Shown: piece after piece, positions 48,182-60,200 of the stretch
Layout of the letters: every line of letters begins with the position of its first letter
Numbering within the stretch: the stretch's first letter is position 1
The notes under the pieces: model-generated
Database searches by the model: none
Told to the model about the DNA's origin: nothing
What the model saw: the letters and a program-made list of their open reading frames with translations, nothing else
Translations under genes and position numbers: made by a program
Assembly (NCBI RefSeq): GCF_000004195.4
Contig: NC_030681.2
Coordinates: 24,754,482 to 24,818,481, forward strand
Direction of reading: 5' to 3'
DNA: 64,000 bases
Source of the DNA: Xenopus tropicalis
Lineage: Eukaryota > Chordata > Amphibia > Anura > Pipidae

Positions 48182-49796
48182 CAGTGGAGGAAATAATTAT
48201 TTGACCCCTCACTGATTTTGTAAGTTTGTCCAATGACAAAGAAATGAAAAGTCTCAGAACAGTATCATTTCAATGGTAGGTTTATTTTAACAGTGGCAGA
48301 TAGCACATCAAAAGGAAAATCGAAAAAATAACTTTAAATAAAAGATAGCAACTGATTTGCATTTCATTGAGTGAAATAAGTTTTTGAACCCTCTAACAAA
48401 AAAAGACTTAATACTTAATGGAAAAACCCTTGTTTGCAAGCACAGAGGTCAAACGTTTCTTGTAATTGATGACCAAGTTTGCGCACATTTTAGGAGGAAT
48501 GTTGGTCCCACTCCTCTTTGCAGATCATCTCTAAATCCCTAAGGTTTCGAGGCTGTCTCTGTGCAACTCTGAGCTTGAGCTCCCTCCATAGGTTTTCTAT
48601 TGGATTAAGGTCCGGAGACTGACTAGGCCACTCCATGACCTTAATGTGCTTCTTCTTGAGCCACTCCTTTGTTGCCTTTGCTGTATGTTTTGGGTCATTG
48701 TCGTGCTGGAACACCCATCCACGACCCATTTTCAGTTTCCTGGCAGAGGGAAGGAGGTTGTCGTTCAGGATTTCACGATACATGGCTCCGTCCATTTTCC
48801 CGTTAATGCGAATAAGTTGTCCTGTGCCCTTAGCAGAAAAACACCCCCAAAGCAAAATGTTTCCACCCCCATGCTTGACGGTGGGGGCTGTGTTTTGGGG
48901 GTCATAGGCAGCATTTTTCTTCCTCCAAACACAGCGAGTTGAGTTAATGCCAAAGAGCTCTATTTTGGTCTCATCAGACCACAGCACCTTCTCCCAGTCA
49001 CTCACAGAATCATTCAGGTGTTCATTGGCAAACTTCAGACGGGCCTGCACATGTGCCTTCTTGAGCAGGGGGACCTTGCGAGCCCTGCAGGATTTTAATC
49101 CATTGCGGTGTAATGTGTTTCCAATGGTTTTCTTGGTGACTGTGGTCCCTGCTAATTTGAGGTCATTAACTAACTCCTCCCGTGTAGTTCTAGGATGCTT
49201 TTTCACCTTTCTCAGAATCATTGACACCCCACGAGGTGAGATCTTGCGTGGAGCCCCAGAGCGAGGTCGATTGATGGTCATTTTGTGCTCCTTCCATTTT
49301 CGAACAATCGCACCAACAGTTGTCACCTTCTCTCCCAGCTTCTTGCTAATGGTTTTGTAGCCCATTCCAGCCTTGTGCAGGTCTACAATTTTGTCTCTGA
49401 CATCCTTGGACAGCTCTTTGGTCTTTCCCATGTTGGAGAGTTTGGAGTCTGCTTGATTGATTGATTCTGTGGACAGGTGTCTTTTATACAGGTGACTAGT
49501 TAAGACAGGTGTCCTTAATGAGGTTGACTAATTGAGTAGAAGTGTCTAACCACTCTGTGGGAGCCAGAACTCTTAATGGTTGGTAGGGGTTCAAAAACTT
49601 ATTTCACTCAATGAAATGCAAATCAGTTGCTATCTTTTATTTAAAGTTATTTTTTCGATTTTCCTTTTGATGTGCTATCTGCCACTGTTAAAATAAACCT
49701 ACCATTGAAATGATACTGTTCTGAGACTTTTCATTTCTTTGTCATTGGACAAACTTACAAAATCAGTGAGGGGTCAAATAATTATTTCCTCCACTG
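48182..49796 (-). mobile_element. Full-length Tc1-like transposon (1615 bp)
   Basis: It starts 'cagtggaggaaataattatt' and ends with its reverse complement. Inverted repeats are about 211 bp (48182-48392 and 49586-49796) and nearly identical, of the long IR/DR type. TA lies on both sides (48180-48181, 49797-49798). The insertion landed in TA-rich simple sequence that continues as (TA)n(GA)n at 49797-49862. Near-identical ends and an almost open transposase suggest a fairly recent insertion. Confidence 0.97.
48408..49431 (-). pseudogene. Tc1-like DD34E transposase with one late frameshift
   Basis: The frame starts at the ATG at 49431 ('[20 protein letters not shown]'). Residues 1-110 form the paired-type DNA-binding domain, with the linker motif '[10 protein letters not shown]' near 54-63. 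The catalytic domain keeps all three acidic residues: D153 in 'WSDET', D244 in 'QHDND' and E279 in 'PIENLW', with 34 residues between the last two. These are the same numbers as in Sleeping Beauty-type enzymes. At about 48497-48503 a single extra base after 'KEEWDQ' shifts the frame, so translation stops at 48490 after 313 residues. About 27 C-terminal codons continue out of frame to a TAA at 48408-48410. The enzyme would cut and paste DNA at TA sites. The short C-terminal loss leaves activity uncertain. Confidence 0.95.
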
Positions 49797-49861
<65 letters not shown>

Positions 49862-49862
49862 T
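49797..49862. repeat. (TA)n(GA)n microsatellite next to Tc1
   Basis: Seven TA steps, then about 24 GA steps with one AAAG interruption. It directly abuts the Tc1 right end. Confidence 0.95.
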
Positions 49863-50051
49863 TTGAAAGACAGCACACTCACCCAAAAAAAGACTTTTAT
49901 TGAGACATCACAAGTATTAATATCATAATTACTATAGTTAATATATACAGTATATATATAAACTGTTGTCAAAACGTAAAAATGCAAAAAAGAGACAGGC
50001 TTATGGTTATGTATGTATGAGGGAAACATGTTATATGTATGTACTGCCATA

Positions 50052-50706
50052 CAGGTATGGGATCCCTTATCCGGAAACCCATTATCCAAAAAGTTTCGAA
50101 TTACGGAAAGCCTGTCTCCCATAGGCTCCATTTTAATCAAATAATTCAGAATTTTAAAACTGATTTCCTTTTTCTCTGTAATAATAAAACAGTACCTTGT
50201 AATTGATCCCAACTAAGATATAATTAATCCTTATTGGGGGCAGAACAGCCCTATTGGGTTTATTTAATGGTTAAATGATTCCCTTTTCTCTGTAATAATA
50301 AAACAGTACCTGTACTTGATCCCAACTAAGATATAATTACCCCTTATTGGGGGCAGAACAGCCCTATTGGGTTTATTTAATGGTTAAATGATTCCCTTTT
50401 CTCTGTAATAATAAAACAGTACCTGTACTTGATCCCAACTAAGATATAATTACCCCTTATTGGGGGCAGAACAGCCCTATTGGGTTTATTTAATGGTTAA
50501 ATGATTCCTTTTTCTCTGTAATAATAAAACAGTACCTGTACTTGACCCCAACTAAGATATAATTAATAATTATTGGATACAAAACAATCCTATTGGGTTT
50601 AATAAATCTTTTATTGATTTTTTTAGTAGATCCAAAATTACGTAAAAACCTCTTATTCGGAAAACCCTTGGTCCTGAGCATTCTGGATAACGGGTTCTAT
50701 ACCTAT
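50052..50706. mobile_element. 'acaggtatgggatc' MITE with about 4 tandem 113-bp units
   Basis: Left end 'acaggtatgggatcccttat', four units between about 50175 and 50570, then the unique right part with 'ggaaaacccttggtcctgag' and the right end 'acgggttctatacctata'. Confidence 0.9.
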
Positions 50707-52598
50707 ATAACATTTTCAAGAGGGATGGAGGGGTATTGGGTTTTTTTTTAAAATATTTTGTGAGCATTGCCTTTTTTGGAGACATCCAGAAGTTGTGCAG
50801 TCTCTAGCAAAGTCCCTTATAAGTCTTGAGCCAGTGCTGTCCACATACTGTATGTCCCAACATTTGTTGCCAAGTTGGCAGCGTATTGCCTTGTGTATTG
50901 GCCTGCCCATATGATATTTAATTGGGCTTCAATGAAATATTGATGAGGAAAGCAGGAAATCTAATGGCGCTAGGATCACATGGCATCACAAATACAGTCC
51001 TCTCTTGAAGGAACTTCCCAGGTTCCCAATGAGGTACAATTGTTAACCTGAGGACCAAACAATCTGATCAGACCAATTTGGGCTTAGGTTGCCAAAGTGG
51101 CAAAGGTACATTTGTTTGCCTGTCTCCCCAAACAAGCAGATCTGCCAGTTATCATGGTTTTTGGATGGGGCTCCAGTATTCACAATGGACAAGGAACTAC
51201 TATCTTGGATAAAAATATATATTTTTTAAGCAAGTACTGTAGTTTCTCAAGCCCTAAGATTCAGTAGGGTATTGTGCTTGGTTCGATAACAGTGGGACAC
51301 CTTTATACCTGTGAGCATATGTCTATATTCAGATATACAGTAGTCACTCAGTTTTACTGTTTATAATGTCCTAATGTCCCTTTAAGCTACATTATATAGT
51401 GATTAGAATACACAAAACATTATTCATTATTTTGCTCTATATATAATATAAATACATATTTTTCAAATTCATTTCTTAGGAAGTTACTTTCTAGGAAATG
51501 AACCTCTGCCTCCTTCAGTAAGGAGGGCAAGTGTACAATCAGAATTCAAGAGCACACACTGAATGCATTACTGTGCAATTACATTAATTAAAATGGCATT
51601 ATTATTCAGCATTTCATATTTCTTGCTGTGAGAGTTAATTGTTCTTTAATTAAGAAGAACAATTTTAATCAGTGACATTTCTCTGCAGAAGGCTTGAATA
51701 TAATCTCAAGTAGAATAAAGCAACTGTTATAATTAGTTGGCATGTTTTATCGGGTTCGCTAAGTTCTACAGTTTCTGATTCATTTCTGTTCCCTTGATCA
51801 ATACAGTTACTGTAGATATTTATGTACAAAACATAGTTTGCTTGTACCGTAGTTCAAGTATGAAGAGATAGTCTGGTGCTCCAGCCCAATGGGAACGACT
51901 GCCTTCTGTAATTCTAGTGTAGGAGCGCTGTTAGTTGGGGCTAATTTCAGAAGTTCTTCCTAAAATGGAGATTGTACTTAGCAGATGGAGATTGTACTTA
52001 GCATTTCCTTAGCATTTCATTGTACTTAGCATTTCCTCTCTGCCAATCCCCTTCCTGCACTTTGTATCCACCCCAGGAGTTCCTAGGTGAGCCAGGTGGC
52101 AGCTGCATTTATTGGAACCCAGTTTCATAATATACTAAATATGTGTGACTGCAAATGGCAGTATATTCAGGCAAAACAATGGGGAGGGGTATATAGTGTG
52201 CTTAAAGTTACATTGGAAATAGTGGAAATAGGCTTGGATGGAAATGTAACTGCTGGGTATCACTCTTCCTTTAAAGTCAGCTGGGCAATATTACTGCAGA
52301 GGAGGGAGCTGTTGCTGCAGGGTTCATTAAACTCCAAGAGAAGTGAAGCGGCTGAGCCCTGTTAGTGAGGCACCTTGGGTTCGCAGGAATAAATCCAAAA
52401 AACAAGATTTATATAATTTATATAGTGTAAGAAAAGTCTATTTTGCTTAACTAATATGATAAAAAAGGATATGTTATTATTTTTTAAGGTGGCAGGTCCC
52501 ATTTAAGCTAATGACACATCAACCCTGTAACAGAACAATTTAGGATTAATAAACAGGTAAAGCTTGTGCTTCCCCGAGGAGATGGTGGTATTCCCCTT
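50707..52598. other. Intergenic; one repeat-poor AT-rich block
   Basis: No gene recognised. 51555-51780 is non-repetitive and carries paired homeobox-type words ('acattaattaaaatggc', 'agttaattgttctttaatta'), which could mark a conserved non-coding element. 51965-52040 has a short tandem of 'gagattgtacttagca'. Confidence 0.35.
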
Positions 52599-52599
52599 A

Positions 52600-52838
52600 A
52601 GGTGGTCATACACGGGCCGATTGTGGCTGACGATATCGGTCCCTTAGACTGATTCGGCAGCTTATCGGCCCATGTTGGGTCACAAACGGCGGGCCTGCCC
52701 GACCGATATCTGGCCTGAAATTGGGCAGATATCGATCGGGCAGGTTAAAAAATTTAGTTTAGGTGGGGATATTGGGAGAAAATCGGCTCGCTTGGCGACC
52801 TCGCCAGGCGAGCAGATCTTAACATGTATGGCTACCTT
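52600..52838. mobile_element. MITE, 'aaggtggccatacac' family, copy 4
   Basis: It begins 'aggtggtcatacacgggccg' after TA and ends 'acatgtatggctacctt' before TA. Inner 'gccgattgtgg/ cagcttatcggccc' pairing is as in copy 3. Confidence 0.8.
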
Positions 52839-52840
52839 TA

Positions 52841-53195
52841 GTCAACACCCGCCATATTGTGGGGAGTTCAGTTGGTATGGCTCAGCATTAGTTACTGCAT
52901 CACTTGGAGGAAATTGTGAGATCCTGTTACACTGAGGGAAGACACCTATTGGGTGAGTAATACTCATTGTCAACTCAATGTGTATGATATTGTGCTATAA
53001 ATACTTGGTGTACAAAGGAAGTACCTTTCTCTTCTATAAAGAAGAGCCACTGGTGCCCAAGTCTCACTCTGAAGGTGTGCATGTTGAGAGATAGACTGGA
53101 GACGTGTTTTGGGCTCAGCCTGGAGACCCTTTACTTCCACTACTTTTGTGAGGGCCAAGTTGAGGGGAGGAGTCCCAATGCAATAATGGTGCACC
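52841..53195. other. Intergenic, no gene recognised
   Basis: No supported feature. Confidence 0.4.
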
Positions 53196-53197
53196 CT

Positions 53198-53340
53198 AGA
53201 GCAGTCATCCCCAACCAGTGGCTTGTGAGCAACCTCCTTATTCGGCACCCCAGAAATATTTTTCATGCTTGTGTTTCTCCCCAACTCTTTTCACATTTAA
53301 ATGGGACTTAGGGGTGTTGGGGATCCCCGCCCTAGAGGGA
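53198..53340. mobile_element. Dispersed repeat with 'atccccaacc' ends
   Basis: 'gcagtcatccccaaccagtg' on the left and 'ttggggatccccgc' on the right are inverted. Same family as 36320-36480 in the opposite orientation. Confidence 0.6.
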
Positions 53341-53350
53341 AGCTGTAGCA

Positions 53351-53703
53351 CAGGGGTCTCAAACTCGCGGCCCGCGGGCCATTTGCGGCCCTCGGTACAA
53401 TATTTTGTGGCCCGCACCAACGCTGAATGAATGGATCGCGATTTTTATTGCAATTCAAGGCACGGCGGGCGGGAGCTGCTGATTGCGGAAATGACTTTAT
53501 GCCATCATAACAGTTATTATGGGAAGACGTAAGGAGCTAATTGTGCACACAGAACGTCTTTCCATAATAACTGTTACGATGGCATAACGTCATTTCCGCA
53601 ATCAGCAGCTCCCGACTTTTTTTTGTGAAATCCCTTATGCGGCCCAGCCTCATCCTGACTTTGCCTCCTGCGGCCCCCAGGTAAATTGAGTTTGAGCCCC
53701 CTG
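53351..53703. mobile_element. Small hAT element with perfect 8-bp target duplication
   Basis: The ends 'caggggtctcaaactcgcgg' and 'ttgagtttgagccccctg' are inverted, with subterminal 'ggcccgc/gcggccc' motifs. 'ctgtagca' flanks it exactly at 53343-53350 and 53704-53711. An internal inverted repeat (about 53471-53532 and 53555-53614) contains 'gctgctgattgcggaaatga' and its complement. No transposase, so it is non-autonomous. Confidence 0.93.
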
Positions 53704-53711
53704 CTGTAGCA

Positions 53712-54794
53712 TGTCACAATAACTTATATTTTGTTGAAAAATAATGACAAAGTATAATCAGAAGAGGACTCTCACTGTACTCTTCTCTGCTTTTTATAAT
53801 ATATATATATATTTATACATTTATATAATATATATTTATAGACATTATTACTAAAATTAGAGCTTTTGGAAAAGTCCTTTGCTTATTTATTTCACAAGTA
53901 TTTTCCATTCATTCTAATACCAGCACCTGGATTGTCTGTACTGCCCCCTTTATTCTGTCATATGGGCTCAGACTCCATGACAACCAAACTGTTCATTATT
54001 ATCCTGAATTACCCAGGGAAAGAGTTATTTCACAAAACTGCTGTATCAAGTCAAACAACATGAAGTTTGCATTTATTTCTGCAGAGTAAGATTCTTTTGT
54101 TTTTATTGAAAGTGGAATTTGCATTCGAATTTTATGAAGTCCATTGTGGGTTTCGTTTTTGCTCCAATTAAAATAAACAGTAAGTTGCAGCTAAATCCAC
54201 ATCCAGCGCAAACTGTGCCAAGAAATAAAGGTGTCGAGCAGAACTGTTTCTTTCAATGCGTAAACAGCTTTCAGTTTATGGCAGAATAATAAATGGAATA
54301 TTCCGTTTTTGGCAATGAAGTAGAATCTTTAAATATATAAAAAAAATAACCATAGGATTATTATATAAAACTGTCCAGAACTTCCTGCGACTACAAAATG
54401 ATTGACTTCCTGGAGCAGCCTATAAACTAGGAGATTGGAGGGAGTTATCATGTAAGACAATGGGCTGTAATACTGAAATGGGAATTTAAAAAAAACCCTT
54501 TGATCGTGATCAAGTCTCCCACCAGCCCACTAAATAGTGAGTGACTATGGCACCTTACAGCAGCCCCTCTGGCATTTACCTGAACCCACAGATTGCCAGT
54601 CCGGGTCCGATTGGAACAAACTGAGACCACAAAGGGGAGCTTAACCCATTTATTGTGCCAGTTATACCACGTTTAAATGTTTGGGGTGATATGTCATGAA
54701 TCTTCATCCATCTACAGTTGTGGTTCCCAAACTGTGGAACTGGTGGTGGTGAAGGGGGCTGGCAGTTAAAGTTAGAATTAGATTTTATGGTCAT
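53712..54794. other. Intergenic, no gene recognised
   Basis: AT-rich, with TA-rich simple sequence at about 53795-53840. No supported gene. Confidence 0.4.
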
Positions 54795-55438
54795 AGGATT
54801 GTTTTGTCAACAATAAGGATTCATTATATCTTAGTTGGGATCAAGTACAAGGTACAGATATCTGATCCATTATCTGGAAACCCATTATCCAGAAAGTTCC
54901 AAATTACGGAAAGGCCATCTCCCAAAGATTCTATTTTAATCAAATAATTCACATTTCTAAAAATGATTTCCTTTTTCTCTGTAATAATAAAACAGTACCT
55001 GTACTTGATCCCAACTAAGATATAATTTCCCCTTATTGGAGGCAGAACAGCCCTATTGGGTTTATTTAATGGTTAAATGATTCCCTTTTCTCTGTAATAA
55101 TAAAACAGTACCTGTACTTGATCCCAACTAAGATATAATTACCCCTTATTGGGGGCAGAACAATCCTATTGGGTTTAATTAATGTTTAAATAATGTTTTT
55201 AGCAGACTTTAGGTAGGAGTCATAGGAATCACAGAAAGATCCCTTATCCGGAAAACCCCAGGTCCCAAGCATTCTGGATAATGGGTCCCATACCTGTACT
55301 GTTTTATTATTACAGAGGAAAAGGAATCATGTTTAAAAATCTGAATTTTGATTACAATGGAGTCTAAGGGAGATAGCAATCACGTAATTTGGAACTTTCT
55401 GTATACCAGGTTTCCAAGTAACGGATCCCATACCTGTA
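54795..55438. mobile_element. Compound cluster of 'acaggtatgggatc' MITEs
   Basis: A reverse fragment (54795-54851) is followed by a complete forward copy (54852-55298) with two 113-bp units. A reverse copy then follows at once, sharing the 'cctgtactgtttt' junction and ending 'ggatcccatacctgtac' at 55438. Head-to-head copies arose by insertion of one near the end of another. Confidence 0.8.
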
Positions 55439-56368
55439 CCCTACTGTCCTACCAGATGCCAGATCTAATCTGTCAGTTATACCCTGAACATGTAAAAGGA
55501 TGGTTTCTGTATTACTGAAAAATGGATCATGGTGGAGGGTCACCGAAGAACCGATTATTTAGCACCAATATAGTGAGTGCATATCTTATTCTAAATCACG
55601 ACATACAGTTAATATTCAGACAGACAGATAGTACAGACAGTTAATATTCACCATCAGGCTTTATAACACTGCTAATGCTTTCTATGATACATGCTACAAA
55701 TTTATTCGGGACGCAGCTACAAAATGTAAGAAAGCTGAGAATATCCGTCATTCATTAGACTGGCGCAGGAGTTAAACAATAAGCGGGTGGGACCGAGGAG
55801 ACACAGCTGCAAAACCACATGCGAAGAAATGGCGTAATGTATTTTTTCAGCCTTCTTTTTTATATATAAAGGCACGTACTTCAAATTACAGTCATTGGAA
55901 AATTAACTTGTAAATATTCCAGCCGAGCCTTACAAATTACACTTAATCACACACTCGCCTAAGACTCGCACATTATTTAGCTGCCAATAAGGATAACCGC
56001 TTGCTCATGTTAAACTGCTCCTCGCTTCCTGCTCCATCTGCTGGATTAGATTGTATTATATTCATGGTGGATCACATTTATTTCCTGAATTTGTATTATT
56101 TTTACAGTTAGTTAATTGGATTTGAGAAAAGCGATATCAGTAAGAGTTGTATATAGATGTTTATATATATATACATATTATTTACTAACGGCTTGGAATC
56201 TATTTAAAAAACAAATTAATTTTAATACCCAAGAAGAGATAAGTACCTTTAAAAAATAATTTGAATTTTTAAACAAAAATAACCTAATTTAAAGTTAACT
56301 TTGCCACTATATCGTTACACAAGTTTGTGAAAACTCTAAGCCTGTCCTAGATCCTCCCATGTTTCCAG
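55439..56368. other. Repeat-poor block, possibly conserved non-coding DNA
   Basis: 55690-56110 is unique-looking, with a forkhead-like 'tgtaaatattcc', 'ttacaaattacacttaatc' and 'ctgctccatctgctggatta'. No frame of note. The texture suggests a possible distal regulatory element, but there is no direct evidence. Confidence 0.25.
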
Positions 56369-56605
56369 GGTTGGACTGGGCCAGTGAGGGACTGGGAAAA
56401 AACCCTGAGGGTCCCCCCATGGACCACAAGGCCAATTCCCCCCCCCCACCAATAACTGTGGGTGTCTGCGCTCCCCCTCCCATTACACCCGCAAGGAGTA
56501 AGTGCAGTATGTGTGTGGGGGGGGAGCAGCTCTGAACTGGGTTAGGGGCCCCCAAGCAGCACCCCCGGTGGGCCCCGGACACCCCAGTCTGGCACTGCAT
56601 GTCAG
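56369..56605. repeat. C-rich dispersed repeat, second copy
   Basis: 'ggttggactgggccagtgag' matches 10933-10950, with C-runs at 56437-56446 and 'ccccagtctggcactgca' as the inverted end. Confidence 0.6.
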
Positions 56606-57211
56606 ATAGCCTGGTTTCTATCTCTGATGCCATTCATTGAAGGCACTAAACACTTGCATGTATTGCTTCTGTGTAAAAGAGAGAAAGTAATTGGGTGATA
56701 TCAAAAAATGACCTCAGCATCTTTCAAAAAGCTTCAGGACAAAGGGTGTAACAGGAGACTGAAAAATAATCATTATCTGTGGTTAAACTTCCACCTTCAG
56801 TTGATTCAGTTATGATGGTAGCACACACCCAAGCGTCCCATTCATATGGGTGGGAAATGTTCATTAACTAACAATGGCCTTATCCAAACAGAAAATGCCT
56901 TCAAGGACTGAGCCGGTGACCCTGGAACTACAGGAAAGACATAGCTTCTCTGAAGAATGCTTTTATATCATATCATGGAACTCCATGGTGGCTCCTAATA
57001 CACTTTATAGTGGGATGGGGGTATAATATCTCATTTATTATATAAGGTATTGTATATAGCCATTGCCCATGGCAAGCAGCAGGGAAGACATGGAAACTAG
57101 AAACATGGGTTGCCATAAGGCTGCCTGGCACTGGTACATTTTTATTTCTGTCCCAAACCACATACAGTAATAAAGCTGTACACAAAAGACAGTTCAATAA
57201 AGCAAAATAAG

Positions 57212-57247
<36 letters not shown>

Positions 57248-60200
57248 CTTATAGGAGACATCTGTATGCACACTGTACCTGTATACCAGTGGCATGGTGG
57301 CTACTACTACAAGAATTGGCAGGCTTTCTCTATGGCAAAGTGTTTTTTATTTTTTCTGCTGTGCCCCTAAGACCCTGTTTTTAAGGTGGAATGTTGTGTT
57401 GGGCACTAAGATTTGCTTTTTTGGGGGAGGGGGTGTTATTTGGGGTTTTTTTGTTAACTGGCCTTTTTTGCCAGTTGTGGCAGGCTTTAGTCCTATTTTT
57501 ATTTTTCTGTAGAAGAAATCTAAAACTTTAACCCAAGGACAATGCCATCTGGGACATTTTGATGAGGGGCATTTATAGCAGCCATCAAAACCCACCACTG
57601 ACCTAACACAGATCTTTGCCCATTAATGTGAATTAAAAAGTCCACCGCCCAAATGAGCCCCCAGTGAGTGGGCCTGCCAACTAAGTGGAATGGAGCCCCC
57701 CAACAACTAAATTCCACACATGACACCCCAATTTGCCTACCCAAGCCCAGTTATGCCAACAGAACGACCATGATCTGCCCAAACTCTGCCCCCCCCCACA
57801 AGTTGGCACCCAAATAGGACCTTCACGTCATTCACATTATTTCCCAAAACTGCCCAATTCAGTAGTCAATAGTCTATACAGGTGGTCATAGGGCATGGGT
57901 TTTTCTAAAAAAAAAACACTATGGCTACAGCCCTAATTGTCCTTTTGGTAGTAATGCGGGGCAAGCCTTAGGGGTCCGTGTGATGCATAAGAGTCCTCTA
58001 TTTAAAAAAAAAAAGCCAAGAACCAATGGACTGTAGCCTTTACTAATTAGTGGCTCCACCTCTGATAATGGAGCTGGGGTAACCCTAGCTCCTATACTCT
58101 CTCCCATCTATGATAGTATATAATTCAATGTATCTCAACCAGCCGTGGGTGCAATGACATGTGATCTCATTGCTTACTTGTCTGATTGAATGAATGTCAA
58201 GTTCCCAGCGTCCCATTGCATTCAGCTCATCAGAACAGTGTGGTATTAGGGATAATAACAGGCATGGCTCCTAGTGTAAATGTATGGAAATACTTGTGGC
58301 ATCATGTCCTATGAATACTGTAAAGCTAAAAGCTGCTCCTGTATAGTAGCAACAGCAATTTACTCACTGTATGTTTGTGATTCCAGCAGGGTTGTTTGGG
58401 CGGTGGGGGGGTCAGAAAACTTTACCCCCTGCATGAATACATAACCAACAGTTAGTTAAGTGACTGATTAAAGTGTTTTACATATGAGCTGTTTCATCCA
58501 CTATATTTTTATAGAGACCTACATTTCTATAGTTGTTGTACAATGTTCTTCTTTGCATTTTTCTGACCACGGAACATTACTTTCTCTTAAGTTAATGTAC
58601 CTTGTTCTATGACTGTAGCTGCAGCCTGGAGTATTGGAGCGAGCCGCTGATGTGTGATTCTATGCTGGCCCAGGGGCTGCCCCGGGTGTTGGAAGCTGAA
58701 TCTCTATGGACACAGTTCCGTGCCACCAGTAGTTATATTTTTAGTGCTTCTGCAGCAGCATGCATACAGTGACATGGTGTTTATATCTGAGCAGCAAATC
58801 ACAAGATGATAAGAAATTATGCAATTAGAAAACCAAGGAGTACATACAAACATGGTAAACATAAGTGATGCATCTGGCACACACATTTAAAAGCAATGGT
58901 CTGATATGTGCACCAGATGCATCAATGGGCAGCTATGCATACATTTGTATAGAGAGAGAGAAAGCAAAGAATTACCATTTGGGTTGTGCATATATATCAG
59001 GCCTGTCCAACCTTCAGCCTCAAATACTGGGATACTGGGAGTTTGAATTCAGTAGCAGCTAGAAAGTTGCAGGTTACATTATAAATACTATCCCTGGGTA
59101 TGGGTATCCGGTAGGGGTACTGGATTATGGATGCTTGGAGATTAATAACAGCAGGGCAGGCTCAGCTTCTGCCTATTATTAAGCGCTAGATACAGCCTGA
59201 AACCCCTAGGACTGAGCTGATGCCTGTATTTCCATAAGTTTACTTGGAATGTAAATCCTGACTGCAATTACTGTAATTATGGATAATTGCTTTATTATGG
59301 ATAAAAAACATGGAACTTTACATCCAAAATTGCACTTTGCACGTTGTGCTAATGACACCTATAGTCCTGCTTTTTATTCAGGAGACATTGTATTTGCATG
59401 CTATTTATTATTTTGCCTTAAATGTATTTGCCCCAGGCATTTACATTTATTATCTGATCCCCCATGTTCCCCTATGAGGGGGCGGCATGTTTGTGCAGCA
59501 GTAGGCCGTTAGCATTAGAAGCTATAACTGACAGGCTGAGAAGGGACAGTCAGGTTGGACTTCAAGTAACACTTACAAAAGCAACCCTATCAATGAAAAA
59601 TGATCAACATGACCTATAGGGAACATTAAATGTACATTCATATTTTGAAAAGCAGTTATTTACTGTCAGTATTACTTTAAGTCTGACTTTGTTTCAGTGG
59701 GGAGTAAATAATGCAAAGTTGAAAGTGATTTTTCCTGACAAAAGCAAGAAATCATGGCATCAAAGCGTCTTTCCTATCAGTCCTCAATAAATCACCCACT
59801 TAGTATTTCAGGAATGATATTTCTAGCCTAAGTAAGCTTAAGAAGATTCGGGAAAGCATTCTGCAATGCATACAGTTTGTTGAAACCAGACTGTGTAATC
59901 AGGAGTAATAGCTTGGCCTTTGGATATAAGAGGGCAATTCACTTGCAGAACTCGGCCGTGTCACCTTGAGAGAGACTGAACTTTAAGCAATTTCTTGCAA
60001 CCTCTATTTAAATTCCTCATATTCTAGGGATATAGAATGTACCACATTGCATACTCCTGGCCAAACAGGACAGATTTACTTTACTTATAGCTCCATAATG
60101 TGTTATATATACACATGAAAATCTTTCTATTAGCTGAGCTCTCTTCAGCCAAATTCAATTTAATAGGAAGAAATCAGTTTTTGATTTGCTATAGAAGAAG

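Noticed and set aside
48635..49360. Plus-strand frames over the Tc1 element
   Set aside because: Antisense shadows of the transposase gene.
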